Assembly (NCBI RefSeq): GCF_020283565.1
Contig: NC_060059.1
Span: 28,469,838-28,533,837, forward strand
DNA: 64,000 nucleotides
Origin: Trifolium pratense
Lineage: Eukaryota > Streptophyta > Magnoliopsida > Fabales > Fabaceae
Direction: 5' to 3'
Of the stretch, positions 10,390 to 22,642 are shown in pieces. Position 1 is the stretch's first letter. Every line of letters starts with the position of its first letter. The position numbers and the translations under genes are program-made. The notes under the pieces were generated by a model. That model was not told where the DNA came from and ran no database searches. It was given only the letters and a program-made list of their open reading frames with translations.

Positions 10390-11198
10390 TGTTATCCCAT
10401 ATTTGAGCTAAAATATATTTTCATCTCTAATTCCAAAGACATTAAATACTTGTTAAATGGCTTTAATAGTGCCAGGTTTTAAATGTCTTCAAGAATAAGA
10501 GAGTTCTGATGGAAAGTATTCTTTAGATAGCTTCATATGAGTCTGCAAATTATGAAGAGATGTTGTTTTTCGAGTAGAAGGTTAATTCGATTGAAATTCA
10601 TGAATCGAAACACTCAGGATTGTGGACTTCGAGTATTTTTCATCCTTCAAATATGATTCGACTTCGACAGTTACAACGGTTCAAGGCTTTGGTTCATTTC
10701 AAATGCAAAGGGACGCGTGGCCAACAGTTACTAGTTTAACGTTAAAGTAGACGTTATGTGGTTTTCTATAAATAGGAGTCTGTATAGTCGAAGTAGGGAT
10801 CACAATTCATTTACACAAATTCTCAAACACTCAAAGTACCCATGTTAAAGCGAGAAACGAGTTACTCGAGAAAGATGTATGAATCAGTGAACCATTTTAT
10901 TTACTTTGTAACTTTTACATTCTAAATGCAAATTTACTTCTCATAAGTCTTTATTTTCTAAGCATTTACAAATTCTGCATTTAATTGGTTCCCTCGTTCG
11001 AGTGAACTTACTTTTATTCGCATTCAATTTATGTTTCATAAACCGAACATATTGTTCTTTTGCAAAATAAGGATATCTTTAATGATGAACATTCGAACTT
11101 CTTTTTCCATGCATGAACAATTGTCCCGAGATTTACTAGTTGATCTCTCAAGTAATTAATTTAAACTAGCGGTTGTTTACCAAAAATCAGTGTAAACA
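10390..11198 (+). repeat. 5' LTR of the Ty3/gypsy element
   Basis: 809 bp from TGTTATCCC to GTGTAAACA. It carries a TATA box (tctataaatagg, 10765-10776) suited to driving the sense transcript. Compared with the 3' LTR it lacks 6 bp near 10403 and differs at three single positions (near 10420, 10563 and 11144). Confidence 0.95.
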
Positions 11199-11199
11199 A

Positions 11200-11216
11200 A
11201 TTGGCACGCCCAGTGG
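11200..11216 (+). other. Primer-binding site of the Ty3/gypsy element
   Basis: TGGCACGCCCAGTGGGG begins two bases after the 5' LTR. TGG pairs with a tRNA 3' CCA end. I could not assign the tRNA with confidence. Confidence 0.6.
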
Positions 11217-11311
11217 GGAAATTATTACCAAAAATCAGAAGTTTGTTTTCTAAGAATCCTGTTCGAATACTAAAGCAGTTTGGTATTCAAAGTTATATGT
11301 TTTGATTTTGT

Positions 11312-14047
11312 ATGCATTTGAGGAGTGGGAAGTCTTTACCCAATTTAACTAGTGTTAAATCTCGATCAAAAATGGTTCGACCACCAAATAACAATCAAAA
11401 CAATAATAACAATGTTCCAAATCCTGAGGGACAGCCAACGCAAGCGTCGAATAGTAACGCTACAATCATGGCTCAAGGCTCTGGAACATCTGGTTCGAGC
11501 GCTCCCTCAGTCAGTTTTGGGAATATAGGGGTAACGATACCTTCGACAAGTTCGACTCTATCTGGGTCAATAACTTCGTCAATATCACAATGTGGGGAAC
11601 AGTCAACCTGGTTATGAAGATCTAAGGAGCCCCATTCGATCATTTCTGTTGAATCAACCAGGACTAGGCATGCCAACATCTTTAATGGCAGGTTTACATA
11701 ATTCTAATCCTAATCCTGAGGGGAGTACCATGCCTTCCCCAGCAGCCTCTGTTGTGGGAAATAGAACCAGAGACATTGGCCAGCAAAATCTGACAAATGT
11801 AACCATGATGTCCTTTCGACATAAATGGACGAAAGTAACCATGAAATGGTTAATACCTTAACTTCACAATTAGGGACTATCCTAAATCCTTTAATTAATA
11901 ACACAAATAACAACTATCAGTTGTTAGCCCATCAGATGGGGCGAATCGCAGATTTCTTTGGCACACCTGCAATGCCCAACCAAAACCTTCAACCCATTCG
12001 AAATCAAGCGCATGTTCAAAATCAGGGTTTCCCCAATGAGGATGAAGTTCCTAATAATCGAGCGCCACAAGTGGTGCGAGAGGAACCACCGGTCCAAGTG
12101 GTGAACCAAGTTCAAGATCCTGGGATAGTCTTGGTTAATAGAAATCAGAACGCTGACGAAGTAGTTAGAAATGTGCAAAGAAACAATTTTGCACAACAAG
12201 ATAATTTGGCAAATCTAGTCGAAACGATATTAACCCAAAATGGTTTCAATGTTGGCTTGCACAGGCCTAACTTCGTTTCCCCTTTGTCTGAGTATGTGCT
12301 ACAGACTGAATTGCCAAGGGGATGGAAAATTCCCAAATTCACAAAGTTTGCTGGGGATACAACTGAATCAACGGTGGAGCATGTTGCAAGATTTTTTGCC
12401 GAAGCAGGAAACTTGGCAGATAATGAAAATTTAAGATTGAAATATTTCCCAAATTCCCTTACAAAAAATGCTTTCACTTGGTTCACAACACTTCCCCCTC
12501 GTTCGATTCATCATTGGGCTCAATTGGAAAGGGTTTTCCATGAACAGTTTTACATGGGCCAATCTAAGATTAGTTTGAAGGAATTGGCCAGTGTTAGGAG
12601 AAAAATGCCAGAGTCCATAGATGATTACTTGAATAGATTCAGGTTACTCAAGGCTAGATGCTTTACCCAAGTGCCTGAACACGAGTTAGTCGAAATGGCT
12701 GCTGGAGGCCTAGATTATTCGATTCGAAAGAAATTAGATACACAACATCTAAGAGACATGGCACAGTTAGCAGATAGAGTGAGACAGGTCGAACACCTTA
12801 AGGCTGAAAAGGCTAGATCATCAAAGTTTCAAAAGAGGGAAAAAATTGCCTATGTCGAAACAATAGATGATGATGATGAATATGTGATAAATTACGAAGA
12901 CATAGAGGATAATGAAATCAATGTGGCCGAACTAAAACCTGGCCCTCCTTATGTCTGTAAATTATTAAAACCTTCGAATGGAAAAAATCCTGTCGAACCA
13001 AAAAATGATAAATTTGTTGCTAAGACATATTCATTTGACATAACTAAATGTGATGAAATATTTGATTTATTGGTTACTGATGGCCAAATTGTTGTTCCGA
13101 AGGGGCTAAAAGCGCCTCCCCTTGAGCAACAAAAGAAAAGAGGTTTTTGTAAATTTCATAATTTTCTGGGTCATAAAACCTCACAATGTGTTCTTTTCAG
13201 GGATCTGGTTCAGAAAGCTTTGAAAGATGGAAGGCTGAAGTTTGGCGAGAAGTCCAAACACCAGATGAAAATTGATGAGGATCCATTACAGATATCAGAT
13301 GCTTCCTATGTGGAACCGGTCGAATGCTTAATGATCGATGCCATGGACCTGTCAGGAGGCGCACAATTAGTTTCTATTCCAGAAGATGAATACTACGAGA
13401 AGATGAAAGTGGTATACCCTAGGGCTGAAGAGGAACTAATTGATTTTCTGCAAAGGTGTAAGCTTAACAAGTCTGAAGTTATGCTTTGCCCAAGGTGCAG
13501 TGCTGTATTCGATAAGAAGGCTATTGAGGGCCTTAACAAGTTTATACTGTTCATGAGAAACAAAGAGAATTGGCCAAAGTCAAGGCCAATGAAAAGACAA
13601 AATATGGCGCATGCCAAACCAATACATCAAAGGTTGGGCAACTCAAGTACTTTTGTGCCATCCAACAACTCACCAATGAACAAATGGGTTCATGGTCATG
13701 CATCAAACTTTGTCAGAAATTCTGTTGACAAGGGAAGTTCGAGTAAGAGCCGTTCGAGTCAGCCTGGAGATTCGAAGAAGTATGCTTACAGGAACAACTA
13801 CATGGGAAAGAATCCCATGACAAGAACACAATGGCGCAGACATCAACGCCAACAGAAACTCTCACTTCAGGAGGCTCAGAAGATAGAAAACAACAAAGGA
13901 AAGCAGGTGGTCGAAGCGACCAGAAGGCCTCTGAAAGAAAGATTGTCTCAACCATTGGCTGATCAAAATGTTGATGACAAGATCGAAGAGGAAACTTGGA
14001 GGATGAGGATCTTCTTGATTCAGATCCTGAATTTGATGTGCTGGTGA
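11312..14047 (+). pseudogene. gag: gag of the Ty3/gypsy element (frameshifted)
   Basis: Capsid/nucleocapsid polyprotein region. It opens with MHLRSGKSLP, a start typical of Tat-lineage Gag. The frame shifts near 11590-11617 and shifts back between 11825 and 11861, leaving the N-terminal ~180 residues broken. The main frame (11825-14047) contains the retrotransposon Gag core (YFPNSLTKNAFTWFTTLPP, then FHEQFYMGQ) and a knuckle-like C-x2-H-x4-H-x4-C (CKFHNFLGHKTSQC). Near its end the frame passes into the protease frame by another shift (13996-14047). Role in the family: particle formation and RNA packaging. Confidence 0.85.
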
Positions 14048-14868
14048 ATGTAGTTTCTATTCTGCCTGCTGAGTATGACGTATGGTCAGAAGTAACTGAA
14101 GGGGAGGATGAGTTCGATGAAAGTGAATTGACTTTACATAAGCCAATGTGTTATTATGTTATGAATAATGGCTGTTTAGAGGAACAGATGGCCAATTTTG
14201 AGAGGCCAACTGAGGGAATGAAGAATCATTTGAAACCCCTCTTTATTCAGGCCAAAGTAAACAATGTGGGGGTCAACAAAGTGCTGATTGATGGAGGAGC
14301 AGCAGTAAATCTGATGCCAGAGTTCATGATTACCAAGATTGGTAAGTTTTCTACTGACTTGCACCCTCACAACATCGTTCCTTCGAATTACGAAGGTGAG
14401 ACTGGTTTTTCACTGGGGGCAATTCAAGTCGACGTAGCGGTTGGCAGCACTGTCAGGCCAACTTTGTTTTTGGTTGTGGCATCGATTGCCAATTACAATC
14501 TGCTTCTAGGAAGGGAGTGGATACATGGTGTAGGAGCAGTGCCTTCGACTCTCCATCAGAGGGTGAGTATTTAGAGAGAAGATGGTGTAGTGGAAAATAT
14601 CGAAGCCGATCAAAGTTATTTTAGGGCCGAAACACACCACATAACCAAGCATTCATTTGATAAGAAATTGGAGAATATCTCGCCATGTACTTAACAAGGA
14701 TATGCCTATGCCCCTGCTGATAATGTCTACCATTCTGTCAAATTAGATCCAACTCATGGATTCATTTGGGAGAGAGAGGAGATAGAGGAGATAGATGATG
14801 GTCCATATGTGGATGAAGGCAAATTTCGCCCAACTGGGTGGGACTTTGAAGAATACCACGATGACTAA
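13996..14868 (+). pseudogene. pro: Aspartic protease region of the Ty3/gypsy element (stops)
   Basis: The open part runs to 14571 and shows VLIDGGAAVNLM (active-site D-G-G, the Tat form of DS/TG) and LLLGREWIHGVGAVPSTLHQ. Coding-like sequence continues beyond an in-frame TAG (14572-14574) and TAA (14692-14694) to another stop at 14866, after which the RT frame takes over. The stops look like point changes in an otherwise readable frame. An Ogre-type intron between protease and RT is an alternative explanation for part of this interval. Confidence 0.8.
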
Positions 14869-17056
14869 GCCCAATGCTTGGGCTAAGATTTCGGCTTATA
14901 TGGCCGAAAACAAGATAAACATGGCTTTGGAAGCCACTATGCTGCAAAAGAATATGGATGTCGAAGCCAATAATTGTGAAGATTGCAAAGCATTGCCAAC
15001 TATCCAAAAGTTGGATTGCATCTATGATGAAGAACCATTGGGATTTGAAAAGGATCCTTCGAATTCTAGTCAAAAGATGCAAGCCCAGGATCCTTTGGAG
15101 GAAATAGATATTGGAGATGGCTCGATCAAAAGGCCAACGTACATAAGTGCCAATATCCCAAAGGACTTGAGTGATAAACTGGTTGAACTCCTTAAAGAGT
15201 TCAAAGATTGTTTTGCTTGGGATTATAATGAAATGCCAGATTTAGACAGAAATTTGGTCGAACATAGATTACCTATTCGACCAGACAAGAAACCAGTTAA
15301 ACAATCACCAAGAAGGTTTGCACCAGAAATCCTGTCTAAAATCAAAGAGGAGATTGAAAGGCTGCTGAGAAGCAAATTCATCAGGACTGCCAGGTACGTC
15401 GAATGGTTAGCAAATATAGTTCCCGTCATTAAGAAAAATGGTTCTCTTAGGATATGTATAGATTTTAGGGATTTAAATAATGCTACCCCGAAAGATGAAT
15501 ATTTCATGCCTGTGGCAGAAATGCTAATAGATTCAGCAGCAGGTTTTGAGTATCTTAGTATGCTAGATGGATATTCTGGATATAATCAAATTTTTATTGC
15601 TGAAGAAGATGTGGCAAAAACAGCTTTTCGATGCCCAGGGGCCTTAGGAACCTATGAATGGGTCGTGATGCCGTTTGGATTGAAAAATGCTGGAGCCACA
15701 TACCAAAGAGCAATGAACTCAATTTTCCATGATTTTATAGATACTTTTATGCAAGTATATATTGATGATATTATTGTTAAGTCATCATCACAAAATGATC
15801 ATTTGGTTTGTCTAAGAAAGTCATTCGAAAGAATGAGGAAATATGGATTAAAAATGAATCCATTAAAATGTGCTTTTTGTGTACATGCAGGAGATTTCCT
15901 TGGATTTGTGGTGCATAAAAAAGGCATTGAGATAAACCAAAATAAGACAAAGGCTATTTTGGAGACTAAGCCTCCAACAAACAAAAAGCAACTTCAATCC
16001 TTGTTGGGAAAAATCAACTTTCTGAGGAGATTCATTTCGAATCTAAGTGGTAAGGCTCAAGCTTTTTCACCATTGCTTCGACTCAAGAAAGAAGGCTTGT
16101 CTAATCCTCCAACTCTGATGCCTCCAATTAGAAATAAGTTTATGAAGTTGTATATTTCAGCATCTAATACAACATTAGGGAGTATGTTAGCCCAAGAGGA
16201 CGAAAATGGTGAAGAAAAAGCCATATATTATTTAAGTAGAGTTCTTAATGATGTTGAAACTCGATATAGTAGTATTGAAAAGCTTTGTCTTTGTTTGTAT
16301 TTTTCTTGTATGAAATTGAAGCATTATATAAAGCCTATTGATGTTTATGTTTATTCTCATTATGATGTTATTAAGCATATGCTGTTAAAACCAATTTTGC
16401 ATAGTCGAATTGGTAGATGGGCTTTAGCTCTTTCTGAGTATTCACTTTCATACAAACCTTTGAAAGCAATTAAAGGCCAAATAGTGGCCGATTTTATTGT
16501 CGATCATTCAGCAATCGAATCACCCCAGAACTATGTTGCTTTAGAGCCATGGATTTTGTACTTCGATGGATCTAAACATCAACATGGAACAGGAATTGGT
16601 GTCTTAATAATTTCCCCACAAAAAATTCCTACCAAGTTTAAATATAAAAACAATGGTATTTGTTCAAATAATGAGGCTGAATATAAGGCTTTGATAGCAG
16701 GTCTGGAAATACTGTTGAGCCTGGGGGCAAAAGACATTAAAATAAAAGGTGATTCAGAATTAGTTTTGAAACAACTGACAAAAGAGTACAAATGTATTAA
16801 AGAACATTTGATTCGTTATTTTGTCATAGCGAATGCGTTACTGAAACGTTTCGATTCGATTGACATAGAACATGTGCCTCGAATAGAGAATCAGGAAGCA
16901 AATGACTTAGCACAGATTGCTTCTGGATACAAGGTGTCCAAAGAGAAATTAGAACAATTAGTGGAGATCAAAGATAAACTGATTTCTCATGAGCCAATGC
17001 ATTTGGAATTGTCAACGCCAAAACTTGGGGGGCACATATGTCCCATAACGAAATAA
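14795..17056 (+). pseudogene. pol: Reverse transcriptase and dual RNase H of the Ty3/gypsy element
   Basis: A 753-codon open frame, readable as protein from about 14860. RT shows LRICIDFRDLN, MPFGLKNAGATYQ and the YIDD active site at 15758-15769 (about residue 322). The first RNase H is degenerate: LYISAS stands where the catalytic Asp is expected. A second RNase H follows (ILYFDGSKHQHGTG, NNEAEYKALIAGL, GDSELVL, NQEANDLA) with the acidic residues present. This double RNase H with a dead first domain is a Tat hallmark. A frameshift near the G-run at about 17028-17033 separates it from integrase. Confidence 0.9.
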
Positions 17057-18405
17057 ATAATTCTGATCAAAAAATGGATTGTAGTATTTATGATGAATTC
17101 CAAGTTTTTGTCATTGACAATTTAGCGAATAATGATTGGAGGAAACCAATTGTGGATTATCTGGAAAATCCAATTGGAAATGCTCCTCGAAAGATCAAAT
17201 ATAGGGCATCAAAGTACGTAATCATTGGTAATGAGTTATTCAAGAAAACCCTTGAAGGAATTTTATTAAAGTGCCTTAGTGAAACTGAAGCATATATAGC
17301 CATCTCTGACGTTCATAGTGGAGCTTGTGGTTCTCACCAATCAGGCCATAAGATGAAGTGGCTTTTATTTCGACAAGGCATGTATTGGCCATCCATGTTA
17401 AAAGATTGTATAGATTTTGCTAAGGGATGCCAAGAATGTCAAAAACATGCAGGAATTCAACATGTACCTGCAAGTGAACTACATTCGATTATAAAACCTT
17501 GGCCATTTAGAGGATGGGCATTAGATTTAATTGGTGAAATAAAACCAGCATCATCAAAAAATCAAAAATACATAATAGTTGGTATTGACTATTTTACCAA
17601 ATGGATCGAAGCCATACCCTTGCCCAATGTTGATCAAGAAGAAGTGATAAGTTTTATCCAAAACCACATTATTTATAGGTTTGGAATTCCTGAAACCATC
17701 ACAACTGATCAAGGTTCAGTGTTTACTGGTCGAAAGATGCAAGAATTTGCTAGGCAAACAGGGTTTAAACTTTTGACTTCGACACCTTATTATGCGCAAG
17801 CAAATGGTCAAGTAGAAGCTGCCAATAAGATTATCATTGGATTAATCAGAAAACATATTGCTCAAAAGCCAAGAAATTGGAACAAGACTTTAAATCAAGT
17901 CTTATGGGCATGTAGAAATTCTCCTAAAGAATCAACAAACTCTACTCCATTTCGATTAACATACGGTCATGATGCTGTGTTACCAGTGGAAATTTATTTG
18001 CAATCCATCAGAATTCAAAGGCAAATGGAGATACCAACTGATCATTATTGGAGTATGATGTTTGATGAATTGGTTGATTTAGACGAAGAAAGGCTAAGAG
18101 TGCTTGATACTTTAAGTAGACAAAAAGAAAGAGTGGCAAAGGCCTATAATAAGAAGGTTAAGTCAAAAACCTTTGATGTGGGGAATTTAGTTTGGAAAGT
18201 TATTTTGCCTATGGACAAAAAAGATAGAGTTTTAGGCAAATGGTCCCCGAATTGGGAAGGACCTTTTAAAATAATACAAGTATTTTCGAATGGTGCATAT
18301 GAGATAGAAGAATTAACTTCAGAAAAGCGAACATTGAATATAAATGGTAAGTATTTGAAAAAATATAAACCAACGCTTTTAGAAGTTAAGATTAGCACAG
18401 AGTAA
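17038..18405 (+). pseudogene. int: Integrase region of the Ty3/gypsy element
   Basis: A 455-codon open frame with an HHCC-type zinc domain (residues in DVHSGACGSHQSGH and CQECQKH). The DDE core is ALDLIG (D), TDQGSVF (D) and NGQVEAANK (E), followed by a C-terminal GPF-type patch (NWEGPFKI). The segment itself is intact but lies out of frame with RT, so it is part of a broken polyprotein. Its stop is 137 bp from the stop codon of the convergent antisense gene. Confidence 0.9.
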
Positions 18406-18542
18406 AGATTCGAAACGAAATTGAAATGGCATAAGCAAAGTAAAAATGCCATAAAAGGCAATTCTCAAGGTTACAAACCAAATGAGATAAAACCAGATAA
18501 TTGTTCGAATAGTTAAAATTTAAAAAGAACATCAAAGAAAAT

Positions 18543-21500
18543 CTAAGACAAACACTTGGACTTGAAATCTGCGTAATGATCCTTAATAAGGCCAACTTCG
18601 ACGGTTTGGATCTTGATTGCATCTTCGAGAGACTTGATCTCTTCTTTGATCACAGTGGCAGCACTGAAGTGAGAAATACCTTCTTTCGCAGCCTCTCGAA
18701 TAGATTCTTGAGTGGTAGCAGCAACAGCTTCTTCAATCTTTGAGCGCTTTGCTTTCTCTTCGAGGATCTTCTTCTCTCGATCGACAATCTCAGCTCGAAG
18801 AGATTCTATCTCTGCTTCCCACTTAGAAATATTGTTGTTGCATTCTTGAACTCCAAGACCTGGTTGTTGAACTTGTGCTTTCATTTGATCAACTTTCGAC
18901 TGGGCGGCCATGGCTTTCTCGAATAATGCATCATAAGCAGCCTGTTGACCAACAAGTTTTTGAGAGTTGCGTTTCAGATTTTGCACAGTAGTAGCGAATT
19001 GGTCCAAGATAGATTCGAGTTGGATGACCTTCCCCAAAGTTTCGAGATCAGTGTGAGGATTATGCAGTTTGTTCAAGAAAGATTTATGCTTAAAAGCATT
19101 AGCAGGGTGTTCCTCCACTGAGGCCAAGATATCTCCATTGATGAAATCCTGGTATAGCTTTGAAATCAGAGAATCTTGTCGAACAGAGGAGTTGATCTCT
19201 GGATCTGAGGCAGTCGAATTACTCGGTCCACTCGAACTCACAGGATCAGAAGTTGTCTTGGAAATCAGAAGTTTCAGAGCAGCCTCAGGGTCATGGATTT
19301 GCAAAGCAATGAATTCTTCTTCAGGAAGCCCTAGACTGGCTGATAACTTTGAAGTGGAAGTTTCAGGTAGTAGTTCCGAACCCCCAGCCTCTGCTTCTTT
19401 CATGGCTTCAGAATCAAAGTCTTCCTCTGAGGAAGTTTCATTGGCTTCGATTTCGACTGCTGCAGTCTCGTTCCACTCTTTGAAAGGAGAAGTCTTGCTA
19501 TCAGTTTCAGCAGATTCAGGATGCTCTGGTTGATCTTGACTGGGCTCTGGTATGATCTTTTCAGAAATAGTGGTCTCACTGTCTTTGAGTGTATCACCAC
19601 TAGACTTGTTCGATATGATTTTCTGAAAAACAAAATCAGATATGAGGGAATATAACTTTACTTATCATAAATGAGAAAACGGAAGTAAAGTAATAAAAAT
19701 ACCTCTGGATTGGTGTCTTGCTGGGGCATGTTATTCGAATCATCGAGAGTAGCATCAGGCATAGCAATATCTTCTTGAATGTCAGCTTCAGGGGTAGGCT
19801 CTTGTTGCTCACTCGAATTCAAAGGAGTTTTAAGGTTGGCTGCAGAAGGATCACTTGAGGATTTGGTCTTCTTTTTCTTCTTCTTGTCCCGGGTTTGATC
19901 CTCTGAATCTCCCTTCTCTTCTTTCTTCTTTTCTTTCCTCTCTTTCTTTTCCTTCTTCCTTTTCTCCTTTTCTTCAGCAGAAGGGCTATCAGAAATATTT
20001 TCTGAAGTAGTCGTTTCGATGCGCACAGGAGGCTGACTCCTTTTCCTTTGAAAGCTTGCTTCCTCTTCTTCCTGTTAGTGAAGATCGAAACAAGAAACAT
20101 TAGAATTGATGAGTTTTGAAAAAAAAAATAATAAATAAGGAATAGAAGGAAAAGAATTAAACCTCTTCTTCTTCACTATCAACTACAATGCTAGGTTTTG
20201 GTTTCTTCGATGGGCCAGTTTCAGTAGAAGTGGTGTTGGTTGATCTTTTACGTGCCTGTAAGAGGAAATAGATTAGAAGGGATAGAAGTTTTCAAAATTC
20301 AATCAGAGAGTTTCGATTTAGAATTACCTTAGCAGGCTCTTCAACTGTTTTGACAGGCTTTGGTGCTTGTTTTTCGTTAACTGTTTTCACAGTCTCTGTG
20401 GTTTGTTTCTTTGTAACTAAGAGATATAAACAAATGTTTAGATCGAAAAACACAGGAGTATATGGCAAAGAGGAAAGTATACATTAAAATACAAGTTACC
20501 TGCAGTTTTGATTTGCCGTTCGATTTTATTGATCTGAGGCTGAGTAAAACCACTCTCCAGCCTGGAGATGAGTGCTGAATCTCCCAGGTGCTTACTATAA
20601 AAGTATTGCTTCCACCAGTTGGCAAATTCTTGAGTGCAGTAAAAAGAGAGGTTGAAATCAAATGGCTCGAAGCCATAAATGTGGTCTCGACTAACCTTCA
20701 AATATTTCTCATACAGAGTAGAAGTAACTGTAGTCCCAAGCACAATGTTTTTCTTCCTCAAATACATGTTTTTGGGTCGAATCTGTGAAAACCCAAATTG
20801 TCTGGAGACAAGATTTGGTTGATACCCAACCAATCCATATTCAGAAGATAAGGTACCAATTCGAATGGATAATATGGTGGGATCTAAGTAAGAAGTCCAG
20901 GCCTCGTTTACTTCTTCCTCAACATCTGGGTTTAGCACAGGCATCTCTTCGACAAACCAATAAGGACCAACAGTTCTCTTTACAAAAGGAGCATGTTCAG
21001 GTTTGAATTGATCTATGGCTAAGAAAATTTTCATGTACTTCATGAAAAGTTGTTGGGAATTCTGTTCGAGAGGGTTAGGTTGGAGTTTTATCAAGCGAGT
21101 ACCTTCGACTTCCCTTTTAGCTATCGAAGCTTGGTGTTCAGTCGGAATGAATAAGCCAAGTTCTTTTTCAAAAGTGGCATTGAGCCATAATTGCAACAGC
21201 CACATAGGCCCAGTAGCTTGAAAGCTTCTGTCTGTAGCAGCTTTCTTCGACTTTGATTTAGCAGGGGTCAGACCTTTCAGGTTGTCGCATACTTCACCAA
21301 TGGATTCATATAGGGTTGCTAACAAAAGGCGTCCTAAAGCAAAATGGCTTCCTTCATGTATTTGCACAGCCATGGGAATGAATTTCCTAGCAATTTGGAG
21401 AGATCGAGAGCAGAATACAAAATGGGATAGCCATAAATTAAGGAAAGCTACATGTTCCTCATCAGAGACTTCTTCATTCTCAGGTCCTGAATGTTTGAGG

Positions 21501-22150
21501 ATATAGGCAGAAAAGGCATTCTCTTTATAGTTCAAAGTGATATTGTCACTTGCATCAGAAGGGTTATAAGTCTTTCCAGTGGGTTTTAACTCTGTGATGG
21601 CTGACACATCGAATAGGGTTGGAGTCATCATACCACTTTTAAACTGAAAAGTATTGGTAGATTTTTCGAAGAAATGCATGGCAGCTATAAGCATTTCAGG
21701 TTGGTACTTAGGCCCTACCCTAGAAAACTGTACTAGCTCGAAGATCCCATAATCTTTCCAGAAATTGCCAAAGGAATGTTCTACTCGATCAAGCCAAGTA
21801 AGGTAAAGGGTGTTTCCGTAGTAAGGATGGGATCGAAAGGGTTTATAGTTAGTCATCAGATATTCGAAATTGTAAGGTTTACTATCAAAAATCCTAGGTT
21901 CACAAGTTTCTAAACAAGGAAATATCTCATCTACTTCCCTAGTCAAGTTGATTGCATCCGGAATCGGGCCACCAAAAGCATAGACATTTTTATTAATAGC
22001 AAAAGGAATCATTACCTGGGTTTCCCAAATTTCCTTGTGTTCTTTGATGCCTCTAGGCTCTGGGACATATTTGATTCCACCATCACCAATGATAAATTCG
22101 TTCCATTTCCCAGCAAAAGGAACTTCAGTTCTATCGGAAGAAGACGCCAT
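18543..22150 (-). CDS. Plant mobile domain (PMD) protein, five exons, antisense inside the retrotransposon
   Basis: Exons on the minus strand: 22150-20500, 20416-20328, 20255-20163, 20071-19703 and 19622-18543. All four introns (83, 72, 91 and 80 nt) are GT-AG and every joint keeps frame, giving 1093 residues. Exon 1 (about 550 residues) has PMD-family sequence (SRVGPKYQPEMLIAAMHFFE, then FKSGMMTPTLFDV), the domain once called aminotransferase-like. Residues about 645-690 are Lys/Glu-rich and could hold a nuclear signal. Residues about 930-1090 are predicted by eye to be coiled coil. The start is the first in-frame ATG (MASSSDRTEV); the longer frame to 22267 has only a TTG. A TATA box lies 205 bp upstream. 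Antisense extra ORFs of PMD type are known in Tat elements (from memory). The biochemical role is unknown; some host PMD proteins act in silencing and genome stability. Confidence 0.88.
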
Positions 22151-22354
22151 GGAAACTGTAAAAGGGAAGATAAAAAACACAGATCCGAGATCTGAAAAGG
22201 GTACGATTTGAAGAAATTGATTAAAGATCGGGAAAGTTGAGAGCTTTTTGAAATCTTTTGCGTTCAAAGATTAAAGAAGGAGGTTGAAAGGTTTCTTTGA
22301 ATCGTGTAAGATGATGAAGGAAGTTGGAAAAGTTTCAACTGAAGTGATGGAGTT

Positions 22355-22364
22355 GTATTTATAG
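22355..22364 (-). promoter_or_regulatory. TATA box of the antisense PMD gene
   Basis: CTATAAATAC on the minus strand lies 205 bp upstream of the ATG at 22150, with a CA-rich start region about 30 bp downstream. It sits inside the element, upstream of the 3' LTR in sense terms, so the passenger gene carries its own promoter. Confidence 0.6.
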
Positions 22365-22642
22365 CAGCTTTTTGATTAAAATCAAAATTTAATTTAAAAT
22401 GCAAAAAAGGCGCCTTTTGCCTTTTCTGATTCAACTTCCCAAGTAGACACGTGTCCCACTACTCAAGTATAGTGCAGAACACGACAGTTTGCTAGAAACG
22501 AAGCGGTTATCCTTTAATGCTATGATATCATCCGTTCGAAGCAAAGAGAATGAAGGTGGTACATGACAAAGTACTTTAAAAATGCCATTTTCTTATTTCA
22601 TTCGAATCATTCAAATCGAAACAGGCATTTTTGGGGGCAATT

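Noticed and set aside
14575..14860. Ogre-type intron between protease and RT instead of lesions
   Set aside because: The interval reads as coding in one frame with two isolated stop codons, so lesions are favoured. Not excluded without family alignment.
19069..19533. Plus-strand ORF of 154 codons opposite the PMD gene exon 5
   Set aside because: Ser/Glu-rich shadow of the coiled-coil exon. The spliced minus gene explains the coding pattern.
22151..22267. 39-codon upstream extension of the PMD ORF
   Set aside because: It begins at a TTG and lies in the 5' UTR behind the TATA. The first in-frame ATG is at 22150.
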